This document shows positions 1-9,599 of a stretch of DNA of 35,464 nt, in pieces (position 1 is the stretch's first letter; the number at the start of each line of letters is the position of its first letter). The position numbers and the translations under genes are program-made. This DNA is from Chara braunii (Eukaryota; Streptophyta; Charophyceae; Charales; Characeae). The stretch covers positions 7,735,446 through 7,770,909 of the forward strand of contig BFEA01000005.1 in assembly GCA_003427395.1 (NCBI GenBank). Direction: 5' to 3'. Below the pieces are notes generated by a model. That model was not told the DNA's origin and ran no database searches. It saw only the letters and a list, made by a program, of their open reading frames with translations.

Positions 1-120
1 CTCTTCTCTCTCTCTGCCTACGGTTTACCGGACAGTTCTGTTTGTGACGATATATGTATATATATATATATATCGTCAAATAGAACTGCCCGGTAAACCA
101 TAGGCAGAGAGGGAGAAGAG
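1..120. repeat. Foldback (inverted repeat) element with TA loop
   Basis: The first ~50 bases are the imperfect reverse complement of bases 71-120. Aligned by eye, the arms differ at four sites (9, 21, 32, 40), all transitions, plus a 2-base insertion near 45-46. The loop is a short (TA)n run. The arms contain the shared core GGTTTACCGG. It looks like a miniature foldback or MITE-like unit, but the left edge coincides with the window edge, so its true end and any target duplication cannot be seen. A small-RNA hairpin precursor is an alternative. No coding potential is credible. Confidence 0.75.
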
Positions 121-160
121 GACAACAAACGAGGGGCTGTGACAAACTGTTTCGTCGGAG

Positions 161-164
<4 letters not shown>

Positions 165-222
<58 letters not shown>
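165..222. repeat. (TA)n microsatellite
   Basis: Uninterrupted alternating AT dinucleotides for about 58 bases, just 3' of the foldback, which has its own short TA run in the loop. Open frames across it read only Ile/Tyr alternation and are not genes. Confidence 0.95.
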
Positions 223-224
<2 letters not shown>

Positions 225-468
225 GGACATGGCGCCCACTGCGATCACAGACGGGTTTTTGTTGCACATGCACCCCCCCCACGCTGTGAACATGAAAACA
301 AATATAAAAAAAGTAAACTAAACAAAACTATTGCGTTGTGTAGTGTCTATGAGGCGACCCCATTTGCCAGGTCACTGTCAGCCGAAGCATCTGGGAGACG
401 GTCACATGGGCGCGGATACCGTTTCAGTGGCGATCACGCCGACGTTAGAGGCATATGGCCGAGCGATG

Positions 469-2096
469 TTAACATCGCTTCTCGATCTCCAAAAGGGCAT
501 TGCACATCATCAGGTTCGCTTAGTCGGCCTTCTCCTAGTGTTCCTTCTGCACCTTCACCTCTCGCTCGAGAATGTCGCATTGCCTCATCAGAACTGAGCA
601 CTGCCTCTTGCTCACGCTGTCCACCGTCGTCGCCATCATCTTCCCATGCTTATCCATGACGTCGATGATTGCTTTGAAGGTCTGTTGTCTGACATTCTTC
701 CTTTCGTCGCCCCTGCCAGCATTACCACCGCTGAACGTTGAATCCCTCACAGATCCCTGATCGTCGTCCTGTCCGTCCCCATATCCCTCGCTAGCCACAG
801 GTTCATTCTGACCACCACCTGGTCGGGCATCTGAACCTCTCCAGCCGCACCCGTGTTCGCAAGATTCGTCGGGTGGATAGTGTAATCGGCCTTCCACATC
901 GCCTTCAACTCGGAATACACACGCTCATTCATCCGAAAGTCGAACACTTTCTCCTTCCTCTCCGCTGACGTTAGTGTGAAGGTATTTTGCTTCCCGCATT
1001 CTCCCATGAATCTATGCACGGATTTGAACTGCTGATATAGGTTGTCCCATTTTTTTCCGCAGTATACTACCTTCCTGGTTGTCACCCACGCCTTCACGAG
1101 CCTCTTCTCGACATCAGCCCACTTCCACACCTTCGACTTCATCCGTTCGCCGTTGTGCCCCAACCCGGCGAGATGCAAATCCTGGTCTCTTTTCGCCCGG
1201 ACCAGAGCGATCATACGATCGACCGTCCAAAAATCCCTGCGTTTAGCTCCCTCGCCTGTGGACGTGTCATCCACAACCTTCTTGCCTGTTCGCCCCGCAC
1301 GCTGTTCCTTGGACTTGTTTGTGGCCCGACACCCTCCCCGCTTCCTCTCAAGCGGACGAATCTCCATCTCGCAGTCGTCGTCTTCCCCGTTCTCATTGTC
1401 GCCATCGTTTGTCGCGCAATCTTCGCCCCCTCCGCCATCACAGTCCACGAATATATCACCGCCCCCGACGTTCATGTTCGTCACCCCTCTCGTTATGTCG
1501 GACGTGTTAGACTGACGCGATTGTCGCTGATGATCGTCCCAAACCTGTCGACCCAGGACCTCTGTGGCGGTTCAATCATTGTCGTCCCGCCACCCGTCGA
1601 CTGCAACAGTAGGCGTCTTCGATCGACAGGCCACCAATCCCGATGTCTTCGTCCTTGAAGCAACCACACTAGTACTGCTCCCCGCTCCCAGCTTTCACGA
1701 AACGATTCCACATTGGGCGGCCAACTCACGGTAACACCCGACGCACTCGTCCGGAAGCCCACCCCCCGTCATCTAAGGTCGTGTGTGGTTGCTGCCTAAA
1801 GCTGGGTTGGCGACAACGGTGTGCGTCGCGTCCTCAACACTCCCAGACCTCATACCGAAGTTCAGATCAACAAGTCCAGCGTCGTAGCTGGCCGGGGTCC
1901 GCCCCTCCAGAAGATCAATGTATGGCGGTGTTGGTGGCTGCCTGAACAGCTGGCTCCCCATCCAATCCTGCGTCGAATCACTGCCTGGGGGAACCGTTGA
2001 CGATCTAGGGTTGTCAACGTCGTCGTCACTCGGAGGCAACGGAATCTTGTGGGACAGCAAGTGGCTGTATCGGGTCGTACCTGGCACCTTCCACAC
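469..2096 (-). pseudogene. Myb/SANT-like DNA-binding protein, frameshifted pseudogene
   Basis: Likely a nuclear DNA-binding protein of a Myb/SANT-like (trihelix-type) family. Reading on the minus strand, four pieces follow in order: 2096-1773 (N-terminal, with TTRYSHLL and a PPTPPYIDLLEG-type motif), 1762-1493, 1484-747 (an acidic then Arg/Lys-rich linker, then the Trp-containing domain at about +1235 to +1005 with FWTVDRMIALVRAKR, WKWADVEKRL and KKWDNLYQQFK), and 897-469 (Gln/Lys-rich C-terminal helix with RQQTFKAIIDVMDKHG and KRQCSVLMRQCDILERE). The pieces use different frames, so at least three shifts occur, near 1765, 1490 and 800-850. The C-terminal helix is cut by a stop at 535-537 and by another about 15 bases further on; recognisable coding continues beyond both to 471. 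No ATG starts the N-terminal piece. The order and tail match what I recall of a Chara-expanded family; that is memory, not a search. Introns or assembly errors could explain some shifts. Confidence 0.72.
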
Positions 2097-2099
2097 CGG

Positions 2100-2720
2100 T
2101 GTAACGAAGGCATGAAGATCCCTCCGCCACTGCCGACGTCGTGGTCTTCTTCTGGAGGTTGTCCATCTTCCTCGCCTTCTTCGATATTCGCGGCGTCACT
2201 TTCTGTCCAGGAATGTGGCCGAGGAAGCAGATGTGGAAGACAACAACGACAAGCAGTAGCATAGCGACAAGGAGCAGCAAAGGCAGCCTGCAGTACAGGT
2301 CAGCCATGGACGACAGGGCAGCGGACACAAAACACACACTTCCACTGTCGCATTCGCGACGAGTGGCAACATACTACTGGAGGAAGACGCCAACGAAGCA
2401 GATTTCTGCAAGGGGGGACCGGGGGCGAACGACTACAAATTCGTAAATTTGGCCGTTGGGGAGCCCGCCCGAATGCCGACACCCCTCTAGCATCCGTTCG
2501 AAGACGTCCGATGTTCGTCACGGCCCGGGCGAAAGGCCGCCCGAAGAACCAACAGGGCCGTCCCACAAATCGCCGGTAATGGTAAACTGAGGAGGCCATT
2601 GCAGGACATTGTCCTGATTCTACCGCCCGACCCTTGACCGGTATCTCCCACCTGCTGAAGCAGGTATCACACCTCCTGGTGGGTGCAGCTCCCCATGTTC
2701 CCTGGTTGAACACGGTTGTG
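2100..2720. other. Unassigned region upstream of the SANT-like pseudogene
   Basis: Open frames exist on both strands. One is a 103-codon minus frame (2337-2026) with a Leu/Val-rich stretch, and another is a 137-codon minus frame (2713-2300). Neither has a recognisable domain or a supported start. It could hold the 5' exon or promoter of the neighbouring pseudogene, but nothing shows this directly. Confidence 0.4.
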
Positions 2721-2733
2721 GCTGCTACTGGAT

Positions 2734-2790
2734 TCCCCGTAGTATTATATAATGATAAGATAACCCGTAATATTATAATGATAAGATAAT
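2734..2790. repeat. Short tandem duplication (~27 bp)
   Basis: The stretch beginning CCGTAGTATTATATAATGAT is followed by a near copy, CCGTAATATTATAATGATAA, each ending in GATAAGATAA. Two AT-rich units, the second shorter by two bases. No function evident. Confidence 0.7.
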
Positions 2791-2879
2791 AAAGAAGGTC
2801 TGGAAGGTCATCCTGTTCACATTTGACAGGACCTGGTAATCATCAAACGATCGGCCCTAGTTAATTCAAGATTGTGGTA

Positions 2880-2981
2880 TTTCAGTCATTTGAATTCAGT
2901 GAAGTTCGAACTCAGGTCTGTATGTCAACATTTCAATCATTTGAATTCAGTGGAGTTCGAACTCAGGTTCGTATGTCAACA
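2880..2981. repeat. 51-bp tandem duplication carrying a B-box-like motif
   Basis: Two adjacent 51-bp units (2880-2930, 2931-2981), each containing TCATTTGAATTCAGT then AGTTCGAACTC then TATGTCAACA, with only a few differences. The AGTTCGAACTC core resembles a tRNA B box read on the minus strand. Only the second unit is followed by an A-box-like motif, so part of a tRNA-like element seems to have been duplicated. Confidence 0.8.
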
Positions 2982-3012
2982 GTTCAGGGGTGTACCGACT
3001 GCGCTAGGCTGG
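2940..3012 (-). repeat. tRNA-like / SINE-like element (internal pol III promoter)
   Basis: On the minus strand an A-box-like TAGCGCAGTCGG (complement of 2995-3006) is followed about 31 bases later by a B-box-like GAGTTCGAACTCC (complement of 2952-2964). This is the spacing of a tRNA gene. The arms do not fold into a good cloverleaf: the T loop is one base short and the anticodon stem is poor. It is therefore a tRNA relic or SINE head rather than a working tRNA. A diverged copy lies at 9395-9460 in the same orientation. Confidence 0.5.
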
Positions 3013-3029
3013 TTGGTGTGGGTTTTTTT

Positions 3030-4090
3030 GGGGCTTTTTTTACCATTTGTGGTCCATTGTGCGAGTAAGTCGGTTGGGGGAGAGTGCAAGAGCTGCCAGC
3101 AATGCACCTTCCATCCAGAACACTATGGGCAAAGCTCGATCGAACACATGGAGCCATGATACCAAATGTATACAAACTATTTCTCGAGTCGGGTGCAGCC
3201 AAAATGAGTGTGCGTGATTTGAAGGAGGATTGCAATTAGCCACACTACCTTTCTGTTTTTCCTTTTGGCTCACTGGATGGGGTGACGTCCCACTAGCAAA
3301 GAGGATAGGATTTAATGCCTGCATCTCAAAATGTTTGTGGGACAGTGCAAAAAAACGCGATTGAAATGCGTTTCCGGATATCTCCATAAAACACCTATAG
3401 ATTCAGATGCGGTATCCAATTTTCTTTACTACCGGGCCCTGGTCCCACTGCACATCGTGTAGTTGTAGTTTTTGATTATGTGTGGTGTGTGCGAGCAACA
3501 GAGTCCGTGGATTGAATTTGTAATCAAAGACCTATTCTTCATCTCACCAAAATAAAGCAAAATGGTGGTCTAGCTAACGCCCCGATGTCATTGGACCTTC
3601 CGTTTCCCGTGGAAGCAACTTTAGTGTTCTTTCCTACCCTTAGTAAACCACCAGTACCTTTCTCATAGAGCCACGAGCCCAAAATTGCCCTGCACGCCGC
3701 TAAAAAAAGTTTCACCTAGCTAACGCCATCGAGAACTTGGTATGTTCCTGATAACACACAACCTGGTTGGGTGGATCTTGTACTTTCCCATTTGATGGAA
3801 GCTTAATTCAGGAACTGCAATAGGATAGAGTGATTTCATGTTATTGTTTTTGCTAATTATTGTTGTGCTCGCTTGGACATAGGGGGTAGTCCACGTTAGG
3901 GAAATGATGGGGGAAGTACTAAGGGCAGAACCGTCCTCTTCGACTCTACCCCCCCCTCCACCACCACACCATCTGACAAATCCCCAATCTCCAACATTAA
4001 CCAAAGGGGATATACTCCGAATCAGGGACACGTTAAGTAAGTGCTAGCCTGATGGTATTCTTCCAAAAAAGTTAGCACCGAATCAGGTGA
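3030..4090. other. No gene recognised
   Basis: About 1 kb with scattered open frames, the longest being a 115-codon minus frame (3387-3040) without recognisable motifs. A short word, CTAGCTAACGCC, occurs twice (about 3573 and 3717). No RNA gene, terminal repeat or domain could be supported. Confidence 0.5.
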
Positions 4091-4103
4091 ACACTAGACA
4101 TAA

Positions 4104-4155
4104 TTACGTCTGCGTGGTTACCAACCCCGAGTTGTACAGGGTTCGAGTCCAATGG
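4104..4155 (+). repeat. tRNA-derived fragment with B-box motif
   Basis: GGGTTCGAGTCC (about 4140) is a full B-box match. Upstream, CTGCGTGGTTACC resembles the A-box region of a class II (Leu/Ser type) tRNA. The acceptor and anticodon stems cannot be paired, so this is a fragment or SINE head. Weak call, resting on two short motifs. Confidence 0.35.
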
Positions 4156-4218
4156 CTAAAAGAGCATACACTGACCATGTTTTTTGGGGACGATTCAACG
4201 TCCCTGCCTGTCGGAACC

Positions 4219-4425
4219 AAATGAAAATTGGGGAACTCGCAAATTCTATCACTCCTCCTCTGATGCATTGCTGGCAGCGTTCCCCAGAACTCGCAGATTC
4301 TATCACTCTGCGAAGCTGCGTTCCCCATAACTCACGTTCCCCAGACCTCGAACCCTCTGCGAAGCTCCGAAGCTCCGTTCCCCAGAACTCGCAGATTCTA
4401 TCACTCCTCCTCAGATGCCTCCTGC
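4219..4425. repeat. Cluster of direct repeats (CCCCAGAACTCGCAGATTCT)
   Basis: The phrase CCCCAGAACTCGCAGATTCT followed by ATCACTC occurs near 4282 and 4380, with a diverged copy at about 4226 (GGGGAACTCGCAAATTC) and partial copies in between (CCCCATAACTC, CCCCAGACCTCG). CTCTGCGAAGCT is also repeated. This is an irregular minisatellite-like cluster; frames through it are artefacts of the repeat. Confidence 0.75.
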
Positions 4426-5602
4426 CCCAATAAGCCAAGACAAAAGAAAGGAGGAAGGGAAAAGGACAAAAAAGGGAGGGACTATCCACAAAAAGAAGAA
4501 AAAGGGAGGAGAGAAGGACAAGGAGAAGGGAAAGGGAAAGGAAAACGAGGAGAAAGATAAGAGGATAGAGGAGGAAAAGGGTAAAGAAGTGGGGAAGGCA
4601 GGAGGAGTGAGAAAGCAAAGGAGAAAGAGAAGAAAAGGAGCAAGGAAAAAGGGAAAGGGAAAGGGAAGAGAAAGGCTAAGTGAAAAAGGGAAGAGGGAGG
4701 AGAGAAACGTGTAGGCCACAAGAAAATCAGTACGGAAAATGACTCACGCCCACCCCCCCTCCCCCCCGCCTCCGCCTCAGGAGGAGGTTAGGGAAAAAGC
4801 GTATGGGCAAGAGAAGGAACAAGAGGAACAGGGGGAGAAAACGGAGCAACAGGTGAAATCATTTCCCGATACAGATGATGAGATGGAAGTGGCAGAGAAA
4901 CTCGTCAAAAAAGACAGAACCGTTGCACAAAACAATGACAAGGTTTTATTGATGGAAAAAACTAAAGTTTCAATCGAAAAATCTGATGAACCGCTAAGTG
5001 AAAAAGAAGGAAAAACCAATGCAGAACCCCGACCAAGACAAACTCATTGACCTTAGGGGCGACATTCAGGATTCAAGGAAGAAGGAAATGTGAGAAACAG
5101 AGGAGGCAGTCGAAGATATGGAAAACACAGGGGGCAAGGAAAAAGAAGGGTAAGATGAGGGGGAGGCGGAGGAACGTAAAACCAGACAAAAGGGAAGGGA
5201 AAATCCTCGGACAGATGCTTGGTCGAGAGAAGGGAGCCCAACCCCATGAGAGGAGAGTAACCTTAGAGGAGCACACCTTCGCTAAGGAGCATTGTGACCT
5301 GCAAGTCACACAAATTGACTAGAATTGGGCTCAACCTCTCTCACTAATTTTGACTTACTGATGACCTCCAAAAGATCCTCCCCTCTGGTGTGGAAAGCAC
5401 GAAAGGGGTTGAGACCGAAGGGGATTCACCCTACGATAATCTAACATATTCCCCCTCGGTTCGTCCTTTTAAAGATGCCGATTGGGGGGACCAAAACCCA
5501 CAAGTGGACGATGCTTGGGTCTGTTTGAATGACCGAGACTGGGAACAAGAGGAGGACGTCTCCCAAGACATCGATACCAGACACACTCAACCTAAGAACT
5601 AG
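4415..5602 (+). pseudogene. Lys/Glu-rich charged coding debris, possibly LINE ORF1 region
   Basis: Three successive plus frames are almost free of hydrophobic residues: 4415-4714 (Lys/Gly/Glu-rich), 4739-5050 (a Pro run then EKEQEEQGEK-type sequence and a more natural stretch containing FPDTDDEMEVAEKLVKKD) and 5047-5322 (Arg/Lys-rich). A fourth, 5390-5602, is acidic (DADWGDQNPQVDDAWVCLND). The DNA is strongly purine-rich on this strand at 4430-4700. The order upstream of a LINE endonuclease and the charged composition would suit an ORF1 region, but no RNA-recognition motif or zinc knuckle is visible. Much of it may simply be low-complexity DNA. Confidence 0.3.
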
Positions 5603-5721
5603 GGAAATAGTGCCAACGATGACGAGAAAGGCACATCCCATCAGATGGACCTGAACATCGTTCTGATGGGTCCACACTTGCCAAAAGGAAAAATCATTTG
5701 ACGAAAAAAAAACAAAAAACA

Positions 5722-5729
5722 ATTTGAGG
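5722..5729 (+). repeat. Target site duplication, left copy (ATTTGAGG)
   Basis: Eight bases identical to 6471-6478, immediately flanking the CAGGGT...ACCCTG element. Eight bases is the target duplication length of hAT-superfamily transposons. Confidence 0.85.
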
Positions 5730-6470
5730 CAGGGTCACCAGCCCGTACGTACAGAGGTCCCCGGCCAGACCTCCGTACATACGGACGTTCGGGGTCCCGT
5801 ACGGGGTCCAAACCCAATAGCGTTTGGCCCCCGCCAAAAATTATTTCGGGGCCAAAAAATAATTATTTTTTTTTGAATTGTTTTTTGTGCGTTCTCTATG
5901 ACGTGAGGTACATGCCTGTAAATGTTCAAGTCATTTGTCTAAGCCATATAAGAATTAAAAATCGCCAAAGACGCCCACGTATTTTTTCACTTTTTACTTT
6001 TTGTTTTCACTTTAGTTCGGGGTCTAAACAATTTTATTATTTTTTGAAACTTTTTTAGTGGGTTTTGTATTATGTGAAGTACACATCTGTTAATTTTCAG
6101 GGCATTTAGCTATGACAAAAAAAAAAAAAAAATCGCCAAAGCTGGTGGTGTCGAAAACATGCTCGCGCACTCACTAAATTTAATTCTCTTTTTATTTATA
6201 TTTATTTTTATTATTAGTATCTGTTTTCCGTATTTTATTTTTATTTCAAATTTGGTAAGGAATTCGGATGTAATGCTCAGGCAATTCTTATTTAATTTAT
6301 TGTTCTCCATAACATATCGTTTTTTCAGATTTTTTTGATGACTTAGTTTTTTTTTTTTTTTTTTTTGGGTCCATGTTAGGCTTGAACGTCAGAAGGCATC
6401 CCCAAGGAGGCCCATACGTTCAGGCATTCGGGTTCGGGTGTTCGGCCCGTCCTGAACGCCGGTTACCCTG
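5730..6470 (+). mobile_element. Non-autonomous hAT-type element (MITE), 741 bp
   Basis: Starts CAGGGTCACCAGCC and ends with the reverse complement of CAGGGTAACCGGCG, giving 14-bp imperfect terminal inverted repeats (11 matches). It is flanked by perfect 8-bp direct repeats, ATTTGAGG. Subterminal regions are rich in CGTTCGG / TTCGGG / GGCCCG words, like hAT transposase-binding arrays. The interior is AT-rich with no transposase frame. It contains two diverged internal direct repeats (about 5886-5971 and 6058-6145) ending in AATCGCCAAAG. It interrupts the charged coding debris: sequence on both sides is plus-strand coding-like. An inverted, partial second copy starts at 34712. Class assignment rests on the CAGGG ends and the 8-bp duplication. 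Confidence 0.85.
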
Positions 6471-6478
6471 ATTTGAGG
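6471..6478 (+). repeat. Target site duplication, right copy (ATTTGAGG)
   Basis: Matches 5722-5729 exactly and abuts the terminal ACCCTG of the element. Confidence 0.85.
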
Positions 6479-7099
6479 GATAAAGAAGCCTGCGAATTTG
6501 AGTTTAAAGCCTTGTCACGGGATAGAGAAAATCTAACAAGTTCTACAACGAAAAAACAAAGTACAATTGAAAATCAAAGTGTGGCTAGGAGGAAGGATGT
6601 TATGGCTTGCTCTCTCTCAAAGCTAACAATGATGGAAAGATCCTCGAGGAAAAGGCCACAGACAAAGCTTTCACTATCTCTTGCAGTGCCTATAAAAGCG
6701 CTGACAAGAGCAGAGAAAAAAAAAAAACGCTAACCAAGGATATGTTGATCCCTTTTATCCTATGTGACTCTCCATGAGGTGTAATGGTTCTTACCAAGTG
6801 CCTAAAAAATGATAATCTAGAACTTCCTGCAGTGGCAATCTTGAATCAGCTTTCGGAATCAAACACACGACTTGACAAGAAATACAATTTTGAACCACAT
6901 GAGGACAATTTTCTCGGTCCCGGAACCAAAATCATATCGCTATACATATACGATCCTTTTCGAGAATTCCTTTCTTTTGCATATTTTGTTTATGGGATTA
7001 AAATCAATTACAACATCCTTCGAGAGATTGTGTAACCTTAGAGTTCATTGGTTTCCTCTGGAGGATTTTAGATCATATAATCTTGAGTCTGTGGGTTGA
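6473..7099 (+). pseudogene. Degenerate plus-strand coding debris between MITE and LINE endonuclease
   Basis: Frames 6473-6733 (Ser/Lys-rich, containing RDKEACEFEFKALSRDREN), 6784-7035 and an overlapping 6872-7099 are open but share no recognisable domain. Position and strand suggest they belong to the same broken unit as the charged stretch before the hAT insertion and the endonuclease after it. This is inferred from order only. Confidence 0.3.
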
Positions 7100-7322
7100 G
7101 TCAGATTGACCTTTAGCCTAACTGGCAAGGAAATTGCAGACTACGTTAAATATGTAGATATGCATGAGAAACTCAAGTAAGATATGGTTTTGCAAAGCTT
7201 GCAGAGATGGAATCACCGTCACCAGTTAGTTGCTCAATAACTCTCCCCACCGGTGGGAGGGGATCTCAACCGAATTCAACATGTTAGCGATACGGACCTC
7301 CCTAATGGTCCTGCCTAATCGG

Positions 7323-7870
7323 ATCCAAATAGTATCGTGGAACATACGTGGCCTTGGAGACGCCTCTAATAGGGGGAAAAAACTGTATCAAAGGCAGTCC
7401 ACATTTTAGGGCTATAAAAGATTAAACTATGTAGTGAAAAAATTGCGGAGATATCTAACAAGTGGAAGGAACCCCAATTTTGGGCCCCATCAGATGGTAC
7501 CCGTGTCGGAACTGCAATTCTAATTCACAATGACTTGGACTATGAAATTTCAGATTCTTACTCAGACCCAGACGGTATATGGGTCTGGGCTAAAATCTTA
7601 CTCGATACAGAAAACTGGACAATAATGTCAGTATATGCCCCAGGTGACTACACTGCAAAAATTCAATTCCTTGCCAACCTCCCAACCTTTATGCCCGACA
7701 CATAAAATTCAATTCCTTGCCAACCTCCCAACCTTTATGCCCGACACATAAAATTTAATCATGCTTGGAGATCGAAACTTTATTTTAATCATGGGTTAGA
7801 TTCTTTAAATACTTTCTCAATCAGGGAAGACTCAAGAATATTGCTAGCCTTCAAAGACTTAAGCCTCTTG
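7323..7870 (+). pseudogene. LINE (non-LTR) ORF2 apurinic/apyrimidinic-type endonuclease, broken
   Basis: The N-terminal endonuclease signature of L1-like ORF2 is visible: IVSWNIRGLGDASNRGKK at 7329-7382. A second frame then carries KWKEPQFWAPSDGTRVGTA, WVWAKILLDTENWTIMSVYA and PGDYTAKIQFLANL at about 7450-7690. After a 47-bp tandem duplication the remnant reads NFIL and NHGLDSLNTFSI-like sequence to about 7870. At least two frameshifts and internal stops disable it. No reverse transcriptase motif follows: sequence from about 7880 is unrelated. Losing the 3' rather than the 5' part is unlike ordinary LINE truncation, so a later rearrangement or insertion is likely. Confidence 0.72.
7657..7750. 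repeat. Exact 47-bp tandem duplication inside the LINE remnant
   Basis: Copies 7657-7703 and 7704-7750 are identical, beginning AAAATTCAATTCCTTGCCAA and ending CCCGACACAT. Since 47 is not a multiple of three, it shifts the frame. Identity in an otherwise decayed element suggests a recent event or an assembly artefact. Confidence 0.92.
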
Positions 7871-7898
7871 TCCCCGCGCCACTTAGAAACTGTCGAAT

Positions 7899-8003
7899 GA
7901 CCGGTAGGCCGCGATCGCAATTTTTTTGTCGCGCGACCTGTTTTTCACGGCCTACCGGGTCCCACCCCGATTTATCGTTTCAGATGTGGGACCTGGTAGG
8001 CCG
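7899..8003. repeat. Inverted repeat GGTAGGCCG / CGGCCTACC with a third copy
   Basis: GACCGGTAGGCCG (7899-7911) pairs with CGGCCTACCGGGTC (7948-7961) except for one inserted base. A direct third copy, GGGACCTGGTAGGCCGCG, follows near 7988. It sits where recognisable LINE sequence ends, so it may mark the edge of a small inserted element. No target duplication was found. Confidence 0.6.
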
Positions 8004-8009
8004 CGTGTT

Positions 8010-9390
8010 GAGGAAACCCGTCGTCACAACACAATGTCCATGTTCATGCATCCAGACATGGAAGTGACCTGCCCGACAGAAGAAAAAAACAAAAAAATCT
8101 AACAAAAACCTGAAAAGAAAAAAGTAATCCACTTTGTTTTGTATTTTTCTTTTATTTGTTTTCCGATTGTTTTCACTTTTATTTGTTAATTTTTTTCTTT
8201 TTGTATATATATATATTTTTTGAGTGGTCCATCCTCGTAGGGCGCCCCGTGCTTAGCCAAACGATCCACCGCGACCATTCACCTAACGCAAAATCCACCG
8301 CGACCATTCACTCTATAATGTTCCGAATCCCCAAGTTAGCATTTTACCTCGCTCGATTCTGTGAAGGAATGAGCGAGATACTAGTTTTTCATTCCCGCTC
8401 ATCCTCTTTTCGTCCTCCTCGACTTCTCCGCGCACTAACTTCTCTCTCTTACTCCTATTCTACTAACTCACACGCCAAACAAAGCTCATCATTCACTTCG
8501 TCCGGCCCAAAAACTACTACTTCGCACTTCTCCCCGCACGATTTCGTCAAGAACCGAGCATGCTGTAACCTTTTACTCCCGCCACAACCTCTTTTCACCA
8601 ACATCTTTGTTGAATGTATCTGGCACGAATCCGCGCCACATTCATTCCTTTTCTTTCCTGCCCTTGTTATCCTCGTATTTCCCGTCTCTCTCTTTCCCCC
8701 TTTGCGTTTGAATGCACCTGGCCATCAGGTAAGTCTCAAACTTCACGCAGGACTTCACGCACGCAGATGAGTATGAGCACACTGAGCACTACAGTGGGCA
8801 CGACTTGGTCGATGACGCTCCGAATGGCCACGATGATAGTGACCAAGTGACCTTGAAGACAACGATGATCAACCTGCTCGTGACTAAGTGGCCCGCTCCG
8901 TCCCGCTGTAAACAACCAAGTAAAACCAGGATGTATCTTCCGCTGGAATACGGGCTGATGCATCCGACTAGGTTCACTTGCTTGGCGCCTGACTCCTCCA
9001 CCTTGCACGCACTCCGTGACCCTCGAATCTGGCCCCGTCTTCAGTCTGGTACGTAATCCTCCTGACGCTCCATCCACGGTCTCTCTTTTTCCTTGTATCT
9101 TCTCCTTCGTCAATCCCCTGCCCTTCCGTCGTCTCTCCTTCCAACTTCACCCTCCCGATAGTCTGCGCTGCATTATCCTCTCGGAAGGCACTCACAATTA
9201 GTAATCGAAAAGAGAGATCGACCTCTCCATATATGCGAGTCAGCCTTGTGCAGGAGCCACGCTTGCCTTCTCTGTATCGTTCCAATTTTAACAGATGTCC
9301 CGAAGGAGTATGACAGGGCAGTGGCCCCGGGATGTCGCCCGCGGACTGACCGACCTTCGACAATTCAGAAAATTTTGGTCTTACTCACCA
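8010..9390. other. No gene recognised; AT-rich then pyrimidine-biased DNA
   Basis: A 204-codon plus frame (8156-8770) starts in an AT-rich run and continues Ser/Pro-rich without a recognisable domain. A 129-codon minus frame (9363-8974) likewise shows none. A 19-base direct repeat (ATCCACCGCGACCATTCAC at 8264 and 8293) lies 29 bp apart. A good plant-type 5' splice site, CAG|GTAAGT, occurs at about 8726, so a spliced transcript is possible but unsupported. Confidence 0.4.
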
Positions 9391-9394
9391 AGTT

Positions 9395-9500
9395 CGTCAT
9401 CCGGGTCCATACACGGTCTGTACTTCAACAGTTCATGGGTGTGCCCACTGAGCTAGGCTCTTGGGTTCATCGGTCGGTCCCGACACCGGACCGTGCCCCA
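9395..9500 (-). repeat. SINE-like repeat, second copy (A box present)
   Basis: On the minus strand TAGCTCAGTGGG (complement of 9444-9455) is a full A-box match. It is followed by ACACCCATGAACTGTTGAAG, close to ACACCCCTGAACTGTTGACA in the copy at 2940-3012. The B box has decayed. On the plus strand an A-rich stretch follows (about 9500-9560). A dispersed family with tRNA-like heads in at least two places is the best reading. Confidence 0.45.
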
Positions 9501-9599
9501 AAAAAATGAAATAATAAGAATAAAAGAATTAGAAAAAAAAAAAAAAAAATACAAAAAAAAGGGACTGATGAGGAAAAGGAAGGAGAGACCCATCGACAC

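Noticed and set aside
76-282. 68-residue minus frame with alternating Ile/Tyr
   Set aside because: It is the TA microsatellite translated; the flanks show no coding signal.
2026-2337. Membrane protein suggested by a Leu/Val-rich segment
   Set aside because: It overlaps the SANT-like N-terminal piece in another frame, has no supporting homology, and arises from GAC/AGC/AAC-type repeats on the opposite strand.
2940-3012. Functional tRNA gene
   Set aside because: A and B boxes are present, but acceptor and anticodon stems do not pair and the T loop is a base short.
4411-4721. Leu/Pro/Phe-rich minus frames opposite the purine-rich tract
   Set aside because: Shadows of a low-complexity purine run; no domain or start signal.
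8156-8770. 204-residue ORF as a real gene
   Set aside because: It begins in AT-rich low-complexity DNA, is Ser/Pro-biased, and has no domain or conserved start; the internal 29-bp repeat and splice-like site are not enough.
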